64,000 nt of DNA, taken from assembly GCF_042433515.1 (NCBI RefSeq), contig NZ_JBHLVH010000014.1, positions 124,001 through 188,000 of the forward strand, in the 5' to 3' direction. The notes below the pieces were generated by a model. The model was given only the letters and a program-made list of their open reading frames with translations. It was not told the origin of the DNA and did not search any database. This stretch comes from Kytococcus schroeteri (GTDB taxonomy: Bacteria; Actinomycetota; Actinomycetes; Actinomycetales; Dermatophilaceae). Shown here piece after piece: positions 32,476 through 41,048 of this stretch; position 1 is the first letter of the stretch; each line of letters begins with the position of its first letter. The position numbers were made by a program, and so were the translations under genes.

Positions 32476-34002
32476 ATGCCCGAGACCCGCAGCACGCCGT
32501 CGACCACGGTCGACTCCCCCGCCGACCTCGAGGTCGACCCCACGCCCATCCTGCGCGTCCTCACCGTCGCCACCTTCGTGGTGATCCTCAACGAGACCAT
32601 CATGGTCAACGCCGTCCCCCAGCTCATGGACTCGCTGCACGTCTCGGCGCAGGCCGCCCAGTGGCTGTCGACGGCGTTCATGCTCACCATGGCCGTGGTC
32701 ATCCCCACCACCGGCTGGTTCCTGCACCGCCTGGACCGCCGTGCCGCCTTCGCCACCGCCATGGGCGCGTTCGCCCTGGGCACGCTGCTGTGCGCCGTCG
32801 CGCCGGGCTTCGCCCTGCTCCTGGTGGGCCGCATCGTCCAGGCCGTCGGCACCGCCATCATGATGCCGCTGCTCATGACCACCGTCATGACCCTGGTGCC
32901 CGTGGAGGACCGCGGCCGCACCATGGGCAACGTCTCCCTGGCCATCTCCGTGGCGCCCGCCCTGGGCCCCACCACCTCCGGCCTGGTGCTGCAGTTCGCC
33001 TCCTGGCGCTGGCTCTTCCTGCTCGTTCTGCCGATGGCCGTGGGCATGCTGCTGGTGGGCCTGCGCCTGCTGCCGCGCAACCACGCCGGGGCCGCCGGCC
33101 CACTCGACCTGCTCAGCCTCCCCCTGGCCGCGGTCGGTTTCGGTGCCCTGGTCTACGGCCTGAGCTCCTTCGGCGGCCACTCCGGCCCCGGCGCCGCCGA
33201 GCCGGTGGTCTCCCCGGTGCTCGCGGTGGCCGTGGGCGCGGCCGGCGTGGCCCTGCTCGTGTGGCGCCAGCTCTCCCTGGCCCGCTCCGGGGGCGCCCCG
33301 CTGCTGGACCTGCGCGCGCTGACCCACCGCAACTTCGCCCTGTCCATGGGCATCATGTGTGCCGCCATGATGGCGATGATGGGCTCCATGATCCTGCTGC
33401 CCCTGTGGCTGCAGGACGCGCGCGGCCTGAGCGTCCTGCAGGCCGGCCTGGTGATGATGCCCGGTGGCCTGATGATGGGCCTCCTGGCTCCCCGCATCGG
33501 CCGCTGGTACGATCGGCTGGGGCCCCGCCCGCTGGTGGTGCCCGGCGCCCTGCTGGTGCTCGTGGCCCTCTCGGTGGGCACCTGGGCGGCCCTCGACGCC
33601 CCGTGGTGGGCCTTCCTCCTGGTGCACCCGGCCATCAGCTTCGGCCTGGCCCTGCTGTTCACGCCGCTGTTCTCCGCCGGCCTGGGCGCGCTGCCGATGG
33701 ACCTGTACTCCCACGGCTCGGCCATCCTGGGCACCTTCCAGCAGGTGGCGGCCGCCACCGGCACCGCCCTGGCCATCGCCCTCATGAGCCACCGCGCCGG
33801 GCAGCTGGCGGCCGACGGGCACGGCCCTGCCGAGTCCCTCGCCGGCGGCGTCTCCCTGGCGATGGCGGCCGGGGCCGGGATCTTCGTGGTGGCCCTGGCG
33901 CTCACGCTCCTGGTGCGTCGCCCGGACCAGGAGGGCGCAGTGCCCACCGAGGGCGACGACGCCGCCAGCCAGGTCACCGACGCAGCGCCGGCCACGGCCT
34001 GA
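32476..34002 (+). CDS. DHA2-family multidrug MFS exporter (EmrB/QacA type)
   Basis: The 508-residue protein has about 14 predicted helices. Motifs include NETIMVNAVPQLMDSL in helix 1, WLSTAFMLTMAVVIPTTGWF and the motif C region SVAPALGPTTSGLVLQFASW. This drug:H+ antiporter-2 branch exports lipophilic compounds using the proton gradient. CGAGGAG lies about 10 nt before the ATG. No dedicated regulator is adjacent. A strong hairpin follows. Confidence 0.87.
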   Translation: MPETRSTPSTTVDSPADLEVDPTPILRVLTVATFVVILNETIMVNAVPQLMDSLHVSAQAAQWLSTAFMLTMAVVIPTTGWFLHRLDRRAAFATAMGAFALGTLLCAVAPGFALLLVGRIVQAVGTAIMMPLLMTTVMTLVPVEDRGRTMGNVSLAISVAPALGPTTSGLVLQFASWRWLFLLVLPMAVGMLLVGLRLLPRNHAGAAGPLDLLSLPLAAVGFGALVYGLSSFGGHSGPGAAEPVVSPVLAVAVGAAGVALLVWRQLSLARSGGAPLLDLRALTHRNFALSMGIMCAAMMAMMGSMILLPLWLQDARGLSVLQAGLVMMPGGLMMGLLAPRIGRWYDRLGPRPLVVPGALLVLVALSVGTWAALDAPWWAFLLVHPAISFGLALLFTPLFSAGLGALPMDLYSHGSAILGTFQQVAAATGTALAIALMSHRAGQLAADGHGPAESLAGGVSLAMAAGAGIFVVALALTLLVRRPDQEGAVPTEGDDAASQVTDAAPATA

Positions 34003-34024
34003 GGCCAAGCGGTCCCCCTGGGCG

Positions 34025-34060
34025 CAGCGGCCCCTCGACCGAGTGGTCGAGGGGCCGCTG
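34025..34060. terminator. 16-bp hairpin, bidirectional terminator
   Basis: CAGCGGCCCCTCGACC (34025-34040) pairs perfectly with GGTCGAGGGGCCGCTG (34045-34060) around GAGT. It lies 22 nt after the exporter stop and 17 nt from the end of the convergent hydrolase gene, so it can serve both. Confidence 0.85.
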
Positions 34061-34077
34061 CGTGCGTGTGGCGGCGC

Positions 34078-34827
34078 TCAGCGGCGGACGGCCTCCACGA
34101 GGGCGTCGCCCAGCACCTGCGGCGCAGAGACCATGGGCCAGTGCCCGGTGTCGATGTCGATGAAGTCCACCTGCGCCCCGGCGAGCTCGGGCATCGGGTC
34201 GGCGGCCTGCCACTGGCGCACCTGCTCGGGGGTGAACTCGGGGCACACCAGGGTGATGGGCACGTCGAAGCGCGCCTCGTCGGTGTACTCCACCACGGCC
34301 TCGGCCACGCCCTGCGGCACTGGGATGGCGCGGTCCAGGAGGTCGGCCTTGGCGGCCTCGTCCAGGTCGTCGGAGTCCGGGCCGGCGAAGGGCTCCCACC
34401 CAGGGTGCGCCATCACCCCGTCCTCGATGGGGAAGAAGGCGGCGTACTGCTCCCCGCCGGTGCTGGGGACGCCGCNNNNNNNNNNNNNNNNNNNNNNNNN
34501 NNNNNNNNNNNNNNNNNNNNNNNNNNNNNNNNNNNNNNNNNNNNNNNNNCCGACCACCACCACCGGCCCGTCGGGGCTCGTGGCGTCGATGGTGGCCAGG
34601 ACGGCCCCCAGCTGGTCGTCGAGGGTGACGCCCTCGGGGTCGGGCGCGGTGGTGCTGGCCCCCGGCAGTGCTACCACATGGGCGCGCAGGTCCGCCGCCT
34701 CGAGCAGCGGGAGCAGGGCGTCCCACGCGTGCTCGTCGAGCCACAGCCCGCCGAGCAGCAGCACGGTGGTGCCGGTGGGCGCCTCGGCGGGGTCGGGGAC
34801 GTCCGTGGACGGGGTGGGTGCGGTCAT
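34078..34827 (-). CDS. alpha/beta hydrolase, interrupted by an assembly gap
   Basis: The protein has about 250 residues. The start TTVLLLGGLWLDEHAWDALL and VVALPGAS fit the hydrolase oxyanion region, and the catalytic His is in DIDTGHWPMVSAPQVL near the end. The nucleophile elbow (expected after GPVVVV) falls inside 74 N at 34476-34549 and cannot be seen. It starts one base after the stop of the preceding pentapeptide/DinB gene and is co-transcribed. Substrate unknown. Confidence 0.75.
   Translation of the reverse strand: MTAPTPSTDVPDPAEAPTGTTVLLLGGLWLDEHAWDALLPLLEAADLRAHVVALPGASTTAPDPEGVTLDDQLGAVLATIDATSPDGPVVVVXXXXXXXXXXXXXXXXXXXXXXXXXXGVPSTGGEQYAAFFPIEDGVMAHPGWEPFAGPDSDDLDEAAKADLLDRAIPVPQGVAEAVVEYTDEARFDVPITLVCPEFTPEQVRQWQAADPMPELAGAQVDFIDIDTGHWPMVSAPQVLGDALVEAVRR
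34476..34549. other. assembly gap (N run)
   Basis: Seventy-four unresolved bases interrupt the hydrolase gene where its catalytic serine should be. The frames on both sides agree with a gap of about this size, but the true length is unknown. Confidence 0.99.
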
Positions 34828-34828
34828 G

Positions 34829-35644
34829 TCAGGGCTCCTGGGAGGTCGGTGGGGTGGTGGGGTCGGCAGAGGTCGAGACGCCGGTGAGGGCGTCGAGGTC
34901 ACGCTCGGCGAACAGCCGGTGCTCGTACTCCTCCATGAGCAGCACGTGCACCGCCTCGGCCACCGGCAGGTCCTCCACCTGCGGCCACCCGGGCTCGGCG
35001 CGCGTGACGGTGCCGGCGAGCGCCGCATCGTCGAGCGGCCGCAGGGCCGCCCGCACCTGCTCGCAGCGCTGGGACCGTTCGGCCAGCACCTCGCCCAGGC
35101 CCGGGCGGGCGTCACGCACCGGGGTGAACCCCTCGATGGCGGGCGCCTCGTCCCACGGCAGGTCCAACGGCGCGTAGGGGTCGGGCTCGCCGCGCAGCAC
35201 GCGCTGGGCCCACGCCGCGTTCTTGAAGTTGAGGTGGCGCAGCGTCTGCACGAAGGACCACTCGCCGTCCACGCTGGCGTGCAGCTGGTCCCCGGGCAGG
35301 GTGCGGGCGCGCTCGATGGTGCCTTCCCACAGCTCCTCCAACCGGGCCCACGCGGCGCGGATGCCGTCGGGGTCAGTGGCGAACAGCAGGGCCCGGTCCG
35401 GGTCGCGGCGGTTCAGCTCGGCGTCGATGAGGGGCGCCACGTCCACCCCGTTGATGACGAGGTCGAACACGTCGCAGTCGATGCGGGTGTGCACGATCGC
35501 CCCTCCGCGGATGCGGGCGCCCTCCATGAGCAGCCCGCGGATGTCGGCGCCGCTGGCGTCGACCTTGGTCATGCTGGCCCCGGCCACCCGGACGTGCTGG
35601 AGGGTGGCCCCGCTGAGGTCGACTCCGTCGACGTGCTCGTCCAT
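34829..35644 (-). CDS. pentapeptide-repeat / DinB-like fusion protein
   Basis: The 271-residue protein begins with pentapeptide-like repeats (VDLSGATLQHVRVAGASMTK, VDASGADIRGLLMEGARIRG) to about residue 60. A DinB_2-like four-helix domain follows: WEGTIERARTLPGDQL, WSFVQTLRHLNFKNAAWAQR and AVHVLLMEEYEHRLF, holding the usual three metal-binding His positions. A -10 TAGCGT lies 6 nt before the ATG. It heads an operon with the hydrolase and is divergent from a WYL regulator, which probably controls it. Confidence 0.75.
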   Translation of the reverse strand: MDEHVDGVDLSGATLQHVRVAGASMTKVDASGADIRGLLMEGARIRGGAIVHTRIDCDVFDLVINGVDVAPLIDAELNRRDPDRALLFATDPDGIRAAWARLEELWEGTIERARTLPGDQLHASVDGEWSFVQTLRHLNFKNAAWAQRVLRGEPDPYAPLDLPWDEAPAIEGFTPVRDARPGLGEVLAERSQRCEQVRAALRPLDDAALAGTVTRAEPGWPQVEDLPVAEAVHVLLMEEYEHRLFAERDLDALTGVSTSADPTTPPTSQEP

Positions 35645-35661
35645 GCCCCCACGCTAGGGCC

Positions 35662-35688
35662 CTTCCCGGACGGTTCGCGTCCGTGAAG
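35662..35688. promoter_or_regulatory. 27-bp palindromic operator between divergent genes
   Basis: CTTC-C-CGGACG (35662-35672) mirrors CGTCCG-T-GAAG (35678-35688) around GTTCG: ten of eleven positions per arm pair. It fills the 61-bp gap between the WYL regulator and the DinB-like operon, overlapping both promoters. It is the probable binding site of the adjacent regulator. Confidence 0.6.
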
Positions 35689-35705
35689 TCTGCGAGAGTG
35701 GTCCC

Positions 35706-36734
35706 GTGCCCGATGCCTCAGCGCGCCCCACCCATCCCGGCCCTGCCTCGGACTCCCCCACCGTCCGGGCCCTGCGCGCCCTGGACCTCCTGCAGCGTCG
35801 ACCCCGCGTCACGGCCTCCGAGCTGGCCGAGCACCTGGGGGTCAGCGAACGCGCCGTGCGCCGCACCATCGCCACCCTGCGGGAGGCGGACGTGCCGGTG
35901 GGCGCCACGAGCGGCCCCGGCGGCGGCTACCGGCTGGGACGCGGCGTGCGCCTGCCGCCGGTGGTGTTCAGCCAGACCGAGGCGCTCTCCCTGGTGATGG
36001 CCGTGGTCGACGGCCGCCACGAGGCCCGCGACGAGACCCAGCCGGTGGGCGCGGCGCTGGCCAAGCTGCTGCGCGCCATGCCGGATGCCGTGTCCCAGGA
36101 GGCGACCGCGGTGCGCGACCTGGCCGGCTCCACCCCGGACCGCCGGGCCGCCCGCCCGGACCCGGCCGTGGTGAGCCTGCTCGTGGGCGCCGTGGCCACC
36201 ACGCACTGCGTGGAGCTGGACTACCGCACGGAGTCCGGGCGGGTGCTGCGCGACGTGGTGGAACCGCACGCCGTGGTGGCCCGCCACGGGCGCTGGTACC
36301 TGCTGTGCCACGCCCGGCGGGTGGACGCTGTGCGCGCCTACCGCCTCGACCGCGTGACCGCGGCGCAGGTGGCCACCGAACGGTTCACCCCGCCGGCCGA
36401 GATCGACCCCGTCGCCGCCCTCGAGGAGCACCTGGGCCGCGGGTGGCGGTACCCCACGGCCGTGCTGGTCCACGCCCCGCGCCAGGAGGTGGCCCCCTGG
36501 GTGGGCGGCTCGTGGGGCGAGCTCACCGACCACCCGCAAGGCTGCCTGCTCCGGGGCACCACCCAGAACCCGGCCATGTACGCCGGGGAGTACCTGGCCC
36601 GCCTGCCGTTCGCGTTCACCGTGCTGGAGGGCCCCGAGCTGGCCGAGGCGGTGCGGGAGCTGGCCGGGCGACTCGCCGCGGCGGTGGGCGACGCCGCCGG
36701 ACCTCCGACCCGGGGTGCGTCCCTGCGTGCCTGA
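35706..36734 (+). CDS. WYL-domain transcriptional regulator (YafY type)
   Basis: The 342-residue protein has an N-terminal helix-turn-helix (ALDLLQRRPRVTASELAEHL, VSERAVRRTIATLRE) and a GPGGGYRLG wing. A WYL sensor domain follows (HAVVARHGRWYLLCHARRVD, AYRLDRVTAA), with a WCX extension at the end. WYL regulators respond to small ligands or nucleic acids. A GAGAGT box is 6 nt before GTG 35706. The divergent layout with a shared palindrome suggests it regulates itself and the neighbouring operon. Confidence 0.87.
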   Translation: MPDASARPTHPGPASDSPTVRALRALDLLQRRPRVTASELAEHLGVSERAVRRTIATLREADVPVGATSGPGGGYRLGRGVRLPPVVFSQTEALSLVMAVVDGRHEARDETQPVGAALAKLLRAMPDAVSQEATAVRDLAGSTPDRRAARPDPAVVSLLVGAVATTHCVELDYRTESGRVLRDVVEPHAVVARHGRWYLLCHARRVDAVRAYRLDRVTAAQVATERFTPPAEIDPVAALEEHLGRGWRYPTAVLVHAPRQEVAPWVGGSWGELTDHPQGCLLRGTTQNPAMYAGEYLARLPFAFTVLEGPELAEAVRELAGRLAAAVGDAAGPPTRGASLRA

Positions 36735-36752
36735 CCCTGCACACTCGGGGGG

Positions 36753-37808
36753 ATGGACTGGATCCCGACGATCGTCGCCCTGCTCGTGGTGGTCCTGGTG
36801 GAGTGGCTCGTGCGCTCCCGGGACGGAGCCGCCACCCGCCCCGAAGCCACCGTGCCGCCCCACGTGGTCCTCGCCTCCCCGCCCCCACCGCTCACGCCCC
36901 TCGAGGCGGCACTGCTGCTTCCCCGGGGCCGCCGGGGCGTGGTGGGTGAGGTGGTGGACCTCTCCCGGCGCGGCGTGGTGGACGTGCGGCGCGGCACCTC
37001 TGGCCAGCACGAGGTCGTCGCCCGTGACCTCATCCGCCCGGTACCGGCCACCACGGGCGCGGTGGTACGCGCCCTGTTCGGCGACCCGCCGAAGGCCGTG
37101 GTCATGCCCGGCACCGACCGCTCGGCACAGCGCCGGCTGCGGCGCGTGACACGCCAGGTACGTCGCGACCTGCGCCAGCGGGGCCTGCTGCGTCGTACCT
37201 GGTGGCCCCTGGCCACGCCCCTGACCGTGCTGGGGGCAGCCGTGGTCGTGTCCCTGGCGCCGGAGCCCTTCTCCGTCCCCCTCTTCGGCCTGCTGGTGCT
37301 GCTCGCAGGATTCCTGCTGATCTCCCGCCTCGGGGGTGCCCCGCGCCTCACGCCGGCCGGACGGGAACAGGTGCGCCACCTGCGGGCGCTCGACGAGGCG
37401 CTGTCCGACCCCGGCGCAGGAGGGGGCATGTCCCTCGGGTGGTCCGCCTCCGCCTCGGCGGCGGCCGCCCTCGTGCCGCTGGCGGTGGTGCTCGGCCACC
37501 ACGCCCGGGCGGCGGACGAGCTGGAGGCACAGCTCGGCCTCGCCCGGCAGGCCGGCGGGGACGGCGGCGTGGTGTCCGGTGGCTCCACGGACGGGTCCGA
37601 CCACGACGACCCGGCATGGATGGGCGACACCTCCTGGCTGCACGAGGCGTGGGCCGGGGACGCGGTCGCCGGGTGGGGCGGGCTGGACGCCTTCGTCGAG
37701 TCCGGCTCGACCGACGGCGGATGGGGTGACGCCGGCGGTTCCTCCGACGGTGGGGGCGGCGACGGTGGTGGCGACGGCGGCGGCGACGGTGGGGGTGGAG
37801 GTGACTGA
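36753..37808 (+). CDS. DUF2207-like membrane protein with Gly/Asp tail
   Basis: The 351-residue protein has an N-terminal helix (DWIPTIVALLVVVLVEWLV), a soluble part with TPLEAALLLPRGRRGVVGEV then VDLSRRGVVDV, two central helices, another weak hydrophobic segment, and an acidic tail ending in repeated Asp-Gly-Gly-Gly units. The DLxRRG segment resembles the cytoplasmic part of DUF2207 and TIGR04222-type proteins. Function unknown. CACACT lies 7 nt before the ATG. Confidence 0.65.
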   Translation: MDWIPTIVALLVVVLVEWLVRSRDGAATRPEATVPPHVVLASPPPPLTPLEAALLLPRGRRGVVGEVVDLSRRGVVDVRRGTSGQHEVVARDLIRPVPATTGAVVRALFGDPPKAVVMPGTDRSAQRRLRRVTRQVRRDLRQRGLLRRTWWPLATPLTVLGAAVVVSLAPEPFSVPLFGLLVLLAGFLLISRLGGAPRLTPAGREQVRHLRALDEALSDPGAGGGMSLGWSASASAAAALVPLAVVLGHHARAADELEAQLGLARQAGGDGGVVSGGSTDGSDHDDPAWMGDTSWLHEAWAGDAVAGWGGLDAFVESGSTDGGWGDAGGSSDGGGGDGGGDGGGDGGGGGD

Positions 37809-37840
37809 CCCACCGCATTGGTGAGGCATCACTCACATTC

Positions 37841-37888
37841 CTGCACCCGTGCAGACCTTGCACTCATGCAAGAATTGCACCCATGCCC
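37841..37888 (+). promoter_or_regulatory. triple operator-like array at 17-bp pitch
   Basis: Three related sequences follow each other: CTGCACCCGTGCAG (37841-37854, perfect palindrome), TTGCACTCATGCAA (37858-37871, perfect TTGCA/TGCAA arms) and TTGCACCCATGCCC (37875-37888, left half kept). Their centres are 17 bp apart. The third covers the TetR start codon and a possible -10 (AGAATT, 37871-37876) lies between the second and third. They are the likely binding sites of the downstream TetR protein. Confidence 0.7.
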
Positions 37889-38524
37889 TCCTCCACCCCT
37901 CCCAACGATCCGGCGGGACCCACCTCGCTGCGCGAACGGCGCCGCCGGGAGACCTGGGCGGCCCTGCACCGCGCCGCCGCCGAGGCCGCCCTCTCCGGCG
38001 ACGCCACGGCCTCGAGCGTGGAGGCCATCGCGGCCACCGCCGGCGTCTCCACCCGCACCTTCTTCAACTACTTCACGTCCAAGGACGAGGCGGTCTACGG
38101 CTACACCGAGCCGCACGTCCCCACCGAGGCGCTCGAGCGCATGGGCCCCTCCGGCGACCCGGTGGCCCAGGCCACGGAGCTGCTGCTGGCCACCATGCGC
38201 ACCTCCACCCCGGAGGGCACCCCGGCCCTGCGCAAGCAGCTGATCCAGACCAACCCCGCCCTGGGGCGCTTCCGCCTCCAGGCACTGGCCCGCTCCGAGG
38301 ACCTCGTCATCGAGGCCCTGGAGTCCCGGTTCGCCGACGACCCCCGCCTGGCCGACGCACCCGGCGGCCCGGCCCACGCCCTGCGCATGTGGGCCAGCCT
38401 CGCCGGCGCCGTGCTGCGTCACGCCACCACCGACCCCGACCACGTGCCCGGCGAGGCCCTCACTCCCGCCGCGGTGCGCCGCAGCATCGACCTGTTCCAC
38501 CACCTGCTCAGGAGCCCCGAGTGA
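37883..38524 (+). CDS. TetR family regulator
   Basis: The 213-residue protein has the TetR DNA-binding helix-turn-helix at about residues 20-70: LRERRRRETWAALHRAAAEA, VEAIAATAGVSTRTFFNYFT, SKDEAVYG. A divergent ligand domain follows. Its TGA overlaps the GTG of the downstream exporter, so regulator and pump share one transcript. Three operator-like repeats at the start imply autorepression, relieved when an exported compound binds. Confidence 0.88.
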   Translation: MPSSTPPNDPAGPTSLRERRRRETWAALHRAAAEAALSGDATASSVEAIAATAGVSTRTFFNYFTSKDEAVYGYTEPHVPTEALERMGPSGDPVAQATELLLATMRTSTPEGTPALRKQLIQTNPALGRFRLQALARSEDLVIEALESRFADDPRLADAPGGPAHALRMWASLAGAVLRHATTDPDHVPGEALTPAAVRRSIDLFHHLLRSPE

Positions 38525-40098
38525 CAGCGACCCGCTACACGCCCCCCGCCGAGAAGACCCCCACCGAGAACCCAGCGACCGGCCCGGCCCCCGGGGCCAC
38601 GGCCAGCCGCGAGGAGAACTCGCGCCACATCGGCTGGATCTTCGCGGCCCTGGTCCTGGCGATGCTGCTGGCCGCCCTCAACCAGACCGTGCTCTCCACG
38701 GCGCTGCCCACCATCGTCGGCGAGCTCGACGGCGTGAACCAGATGCAGTGGGTCATCACCGCCTACATCCTGGCCAGCACCATCATGATGCCGGTCTACG
38801 GCAAGCTCGGTGACCTCATCGGCCGCAAGCCGCTGCTCATCGCGGCCATCACCACCTTCGTGGCCGGCTCCGTCATCGGCGCCCTGGCCCAGGACATGCC
38901 CTGGCTCATCGTGTCCCGCGTGGTGCAGGGCCTCGGCGGTGGCGGGCTGATGATCCTCTCGCAGGCGATCATCGCCGACGTGGTGCCGCCGCGTGAGCGC
39001 GGCCGCTACATGGGCGTCATGGGTGGCGTCTTCGCCCTGGCCTCGGTGGCCGGCCCGCTGCTCGGTGGCTGGTTCACCGAGGGCCCCGGCTGGCGCTGGG
39101 CGTTCTGGATGAGCCTGCCGCTGGGTGCCATCGCGCTCTTCGGCGCCGTCAGCTTCCTCAAGCTGCCCCACACCCCCGCCAAGGTCTCCATCGACTGGGC
39201 CGGCATGGTCGTGGCCGCGCTGGCCACCACCGGCCTCATCCTCACCGTCACCTGGGGCGGCCACACCTACGCGTGGGACTCCTGGCAGATCCTCTGGCTG
39301 ATCGCCGGCACCATGGTGGCCTGGGTGCTGCTGGTGCTCGTGGAGCGCCGCGCCACCGAGCCGATCCTGCCCATGCACCTGTTCGCCCACCGCAACTTCA
39401 CCCTCTCCACGGTGGCGGGCCTGTTCATCGGCATCGCGATGTTCGGCGCCCTGGGCTACATGCCCACCTACCTGCAGATGGCCTACGGCAAGTCCGCCAC
39501 GGTGGCCGGCCTGCTCATGATCCCGATGATGGGCGCCATGCTCGCCACGTCGGTCTGGGCGGGCAACCGCGTGAGCCGCACCGGCAGCTACAAGACGCTG
39601 CCCATCGTCGGCTCGGCCATCATCTCGGTGGGTCTGTGGCTGCTCTCGCTGCTGGAGGTCGGTGACCCGCTGTGGCACGTGTGCGCCGCGCTCGCGGTGC
39701 TGGGCGTGGGTCTGGGCCTGTCGATGCAGATCCTCGTGCTGGTGGTGCAGAACGCCTTCCCGCTGCGCGAGGTGGGCACCGCGACGGCCGCCAACAACTT
39801 CTTCCGCCAGATCGGCGCCACCCTCGGGTCGGCGCTCGTGGGCTCGCTGTTCACCCAGCGCCTGCACGACCTGGTGGCCGAGCGGCTGCCGATGAAGCCC
39901 GGCCAGGGCGGTGGTGCGGAGTCCTCGCTGACGCCCGACCGCATCCAGCACCTGCCGGGCCCGATCCGCGAGGTCATCGTGGGTGCGTACTCCGACGCGC
40001 TGACGCCGATCTACCTGTGGCTGGTGCCCTGTGGCCTCATCGCCACCGTGCTGCTGTGCTTCATCCGCGAGGACGAGCTGCGCACCACGCTGGACTGA
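38521..40098 (+). CDS. DHA2-family multidrug MFS exporter
   Basis: The 525-residue protein has about 14 helices. Motifs include ALNQTVLSTALPTIVGELDG, WVITAYILASTIMMPVYGKL, GDLIGRKPLL (motif A) and GVFALASVAGPLLGGWF (motif C). It belongs to the 14-helix drug:proton antiporters close to the LfrA/EmrB/MDR-type pumps of actinobacteria. It is translationally coupled (GTGA) to its TetR regulator. Substrates are not known. Confidence 0.9.
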   Translation: MTATRYTPPAEKTPTENPATGPAPGATASREENSRHIGWIFAALVLAMLLAALNQTVLSTALPTIVGELDGVNQMQWVITAYILASTIMMPVYGKLGDLIGRKPLLIAAITTFVAGSVIGALAQDMPWLIVSRVVQGLGGGGLMILSQAIIADVVPPRERGRYMGVMGGVFALASVAGPLLGGWFTEGPGWRWAFWMSLPLGAIALFGAVSFLKLPHTPAKVSIDWAGMVVAALATTGLILTVTWGGHTYAWDSWQILWLIAGTMVAWVLLVLVERRATEPILPMHLFAHRNFTLSTVAGLFIGIAMFGALGYMPTYLQMAYGKSATVAGLLMIPMMGAMLATSVWAGNRVSRTGSYKTLPIVGSAIISVGLWLLSLLEVGDPLWHVCAALAVLGVGLGLSMQILVLVVQNAFPLREVGTATAANNFFRQIGATLGSALVGSLFTQRLHDLVAERLPMKPGQGGGAESSLTPDRIQHLPGPIREVIVGAYSDALTPIYLWLVPCGLIATVLLCFIREDELRTTLD

Positions 40099-40126
40099 CG
40101 GGTCCGACGCCGTAGCCCGGCCCGGA

Positions 40127-40173
40127 CGTGCCCCGGCCCCGCTCCCTGCGACAGGGGGCGGGGCCGGGGCACG
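40127..40173. terminator. 21-bp hairpin, bidirectional terminator
   Basis: The arms 40127-40147 and 40153-40173 pair over 21 positions, one of them a G-U pair, around the loop GCGAC. The structure lies between the convergent exporter and hydrolase genes. Confidence 0.85.
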
Positions 40174-40195
40174 CGCGGCGCCGGGTGCCGCCGGT

Positions 40196-40993
40196 TCAGG
40201 TGAGCGTCTCGAGCAGGAAGTTGCGCAGCGTCTGGTGGAAGACCTCCGGCTTCTCCGAGTGCACCCAGTGCCCGGCGCCCTTCACGGTCACCAGCCGCAC
40301 CTTGGGGAAGAGCTCCTCCATCGCCGGGCGGTACTCCTCCTGCACGTAGTCGGAGTCGCCACCGGCGATCCACAGCACCGGCCCGTCGAACTGGCGCTCG
40401 CGCAGCTCCTCGGGGAAGCCCATGACCACCGGCAGGTTCTCCAGCAGCATCGGCAGGTTGGCCTTCCAGCTCCAGCGGTCGCCCTCGGTGCGGGTGAGGT
40501 TCTGCAGCAGGAAGGCGCGGGTCGTGTAGTCGGGCACCTGCTCGGCCAGGGCCTCGTCCACCTCCTGGCGGCGCTCCATCGAATCCAGGTCGAGGGCCTG
40601 CAGGGAGCCCAGCAGGTGGCTGAACTCGCTCGCGTTCTCGCTGTTCACCGGGGAGATGTCCACCACCACCAGGCGGTCCACCATCTCCGGGAAGAGCAGC
40701 GCCACGGCCATGGCCACCTTGCCCCCCATCGAGTGACCCACCACGTTGGCCGCCCCCTCGGGCCAGGTCTCGCGGACGGTGGCCTCCACCGCGCGGGCCA
40801 TCTCCCGGTAGTCGAACTCCTCGGTGTGCTCCGAGGCGCCGTGGTTGGGCAGGTCGACCAGCAGGGAGCTCGCGTAGTCCTGCAGGTCGCCGGCGACGGT
40901 GCGGAAGTTGCGTCCCTGTCCCATGAGGCCGTGGAGGAAGACGATGCGCTCGTCCCCTCCCTCGACGAAGTGGGTGTTCAGGGTGCTGGCCAT
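40196..40993 (-). CDS. alpha/beta hydrolase, YbfF-like esterase
   Basis: The 265-residue protein is a compact alpha/beta hydrolase: HGLMGQGRNF oxyanion loop, nucleophile S88 in VVGHSMGGKVAMAVAL, and catalytic His in VKGAGHWVHSEKPEVF. The middle VVVDISPVNSEN and the overall size match the YbfF/ABHD11 group of acyl esterases. No signal peptide is present. Physiological substrate unknown. Confidence 0.82.
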   Translation of the reverse strand: MASTLNTHFVEGGDERIVFLHGLMGQGRNFRTVAGDLQDYASSLLVDLPNHGASEHTEEFDYREMARAVEATVRETWPEGAANVVGHSMGGKVAMAVALLFPEMVDRLVVVDISPVNSENASEFSHLLGSLQALDLDSMERRQEVDEALAEQVPDYTTRAFLLQNLTRTEGDRWSWKANLPMLLENLPVVMGFPEELRERQFDGPVLWIAGGDSDYVQEEYRPAMEELFPKVRLVTVKGAGHWVHSEKPEVFHQTLRNFLLETLT

Positions 40994-41048
40994 GGGGGTC
41001 TCCTACCGGGTTTTCGAGGGCGTGCACAGTGTGCCGCACAATGGGGCG

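Noticed and set aside
32332..34008. Minus-strand extension of the kinase frame across the DHA2 exporter
   Set aside because: The translated sequence is Gly/His/Gln-rich noise antisense to a clear transporter; the kinase starts at GTG 32331 with a proper -10 box.
37735..37808. GGTGGCGGCGAC-type repeat resembling a small tandem array
   Set aside because: It is coding sequence for the Gly/Asp tail of the DUF2207-like protein, not a CRISPR or noncoding repeat.
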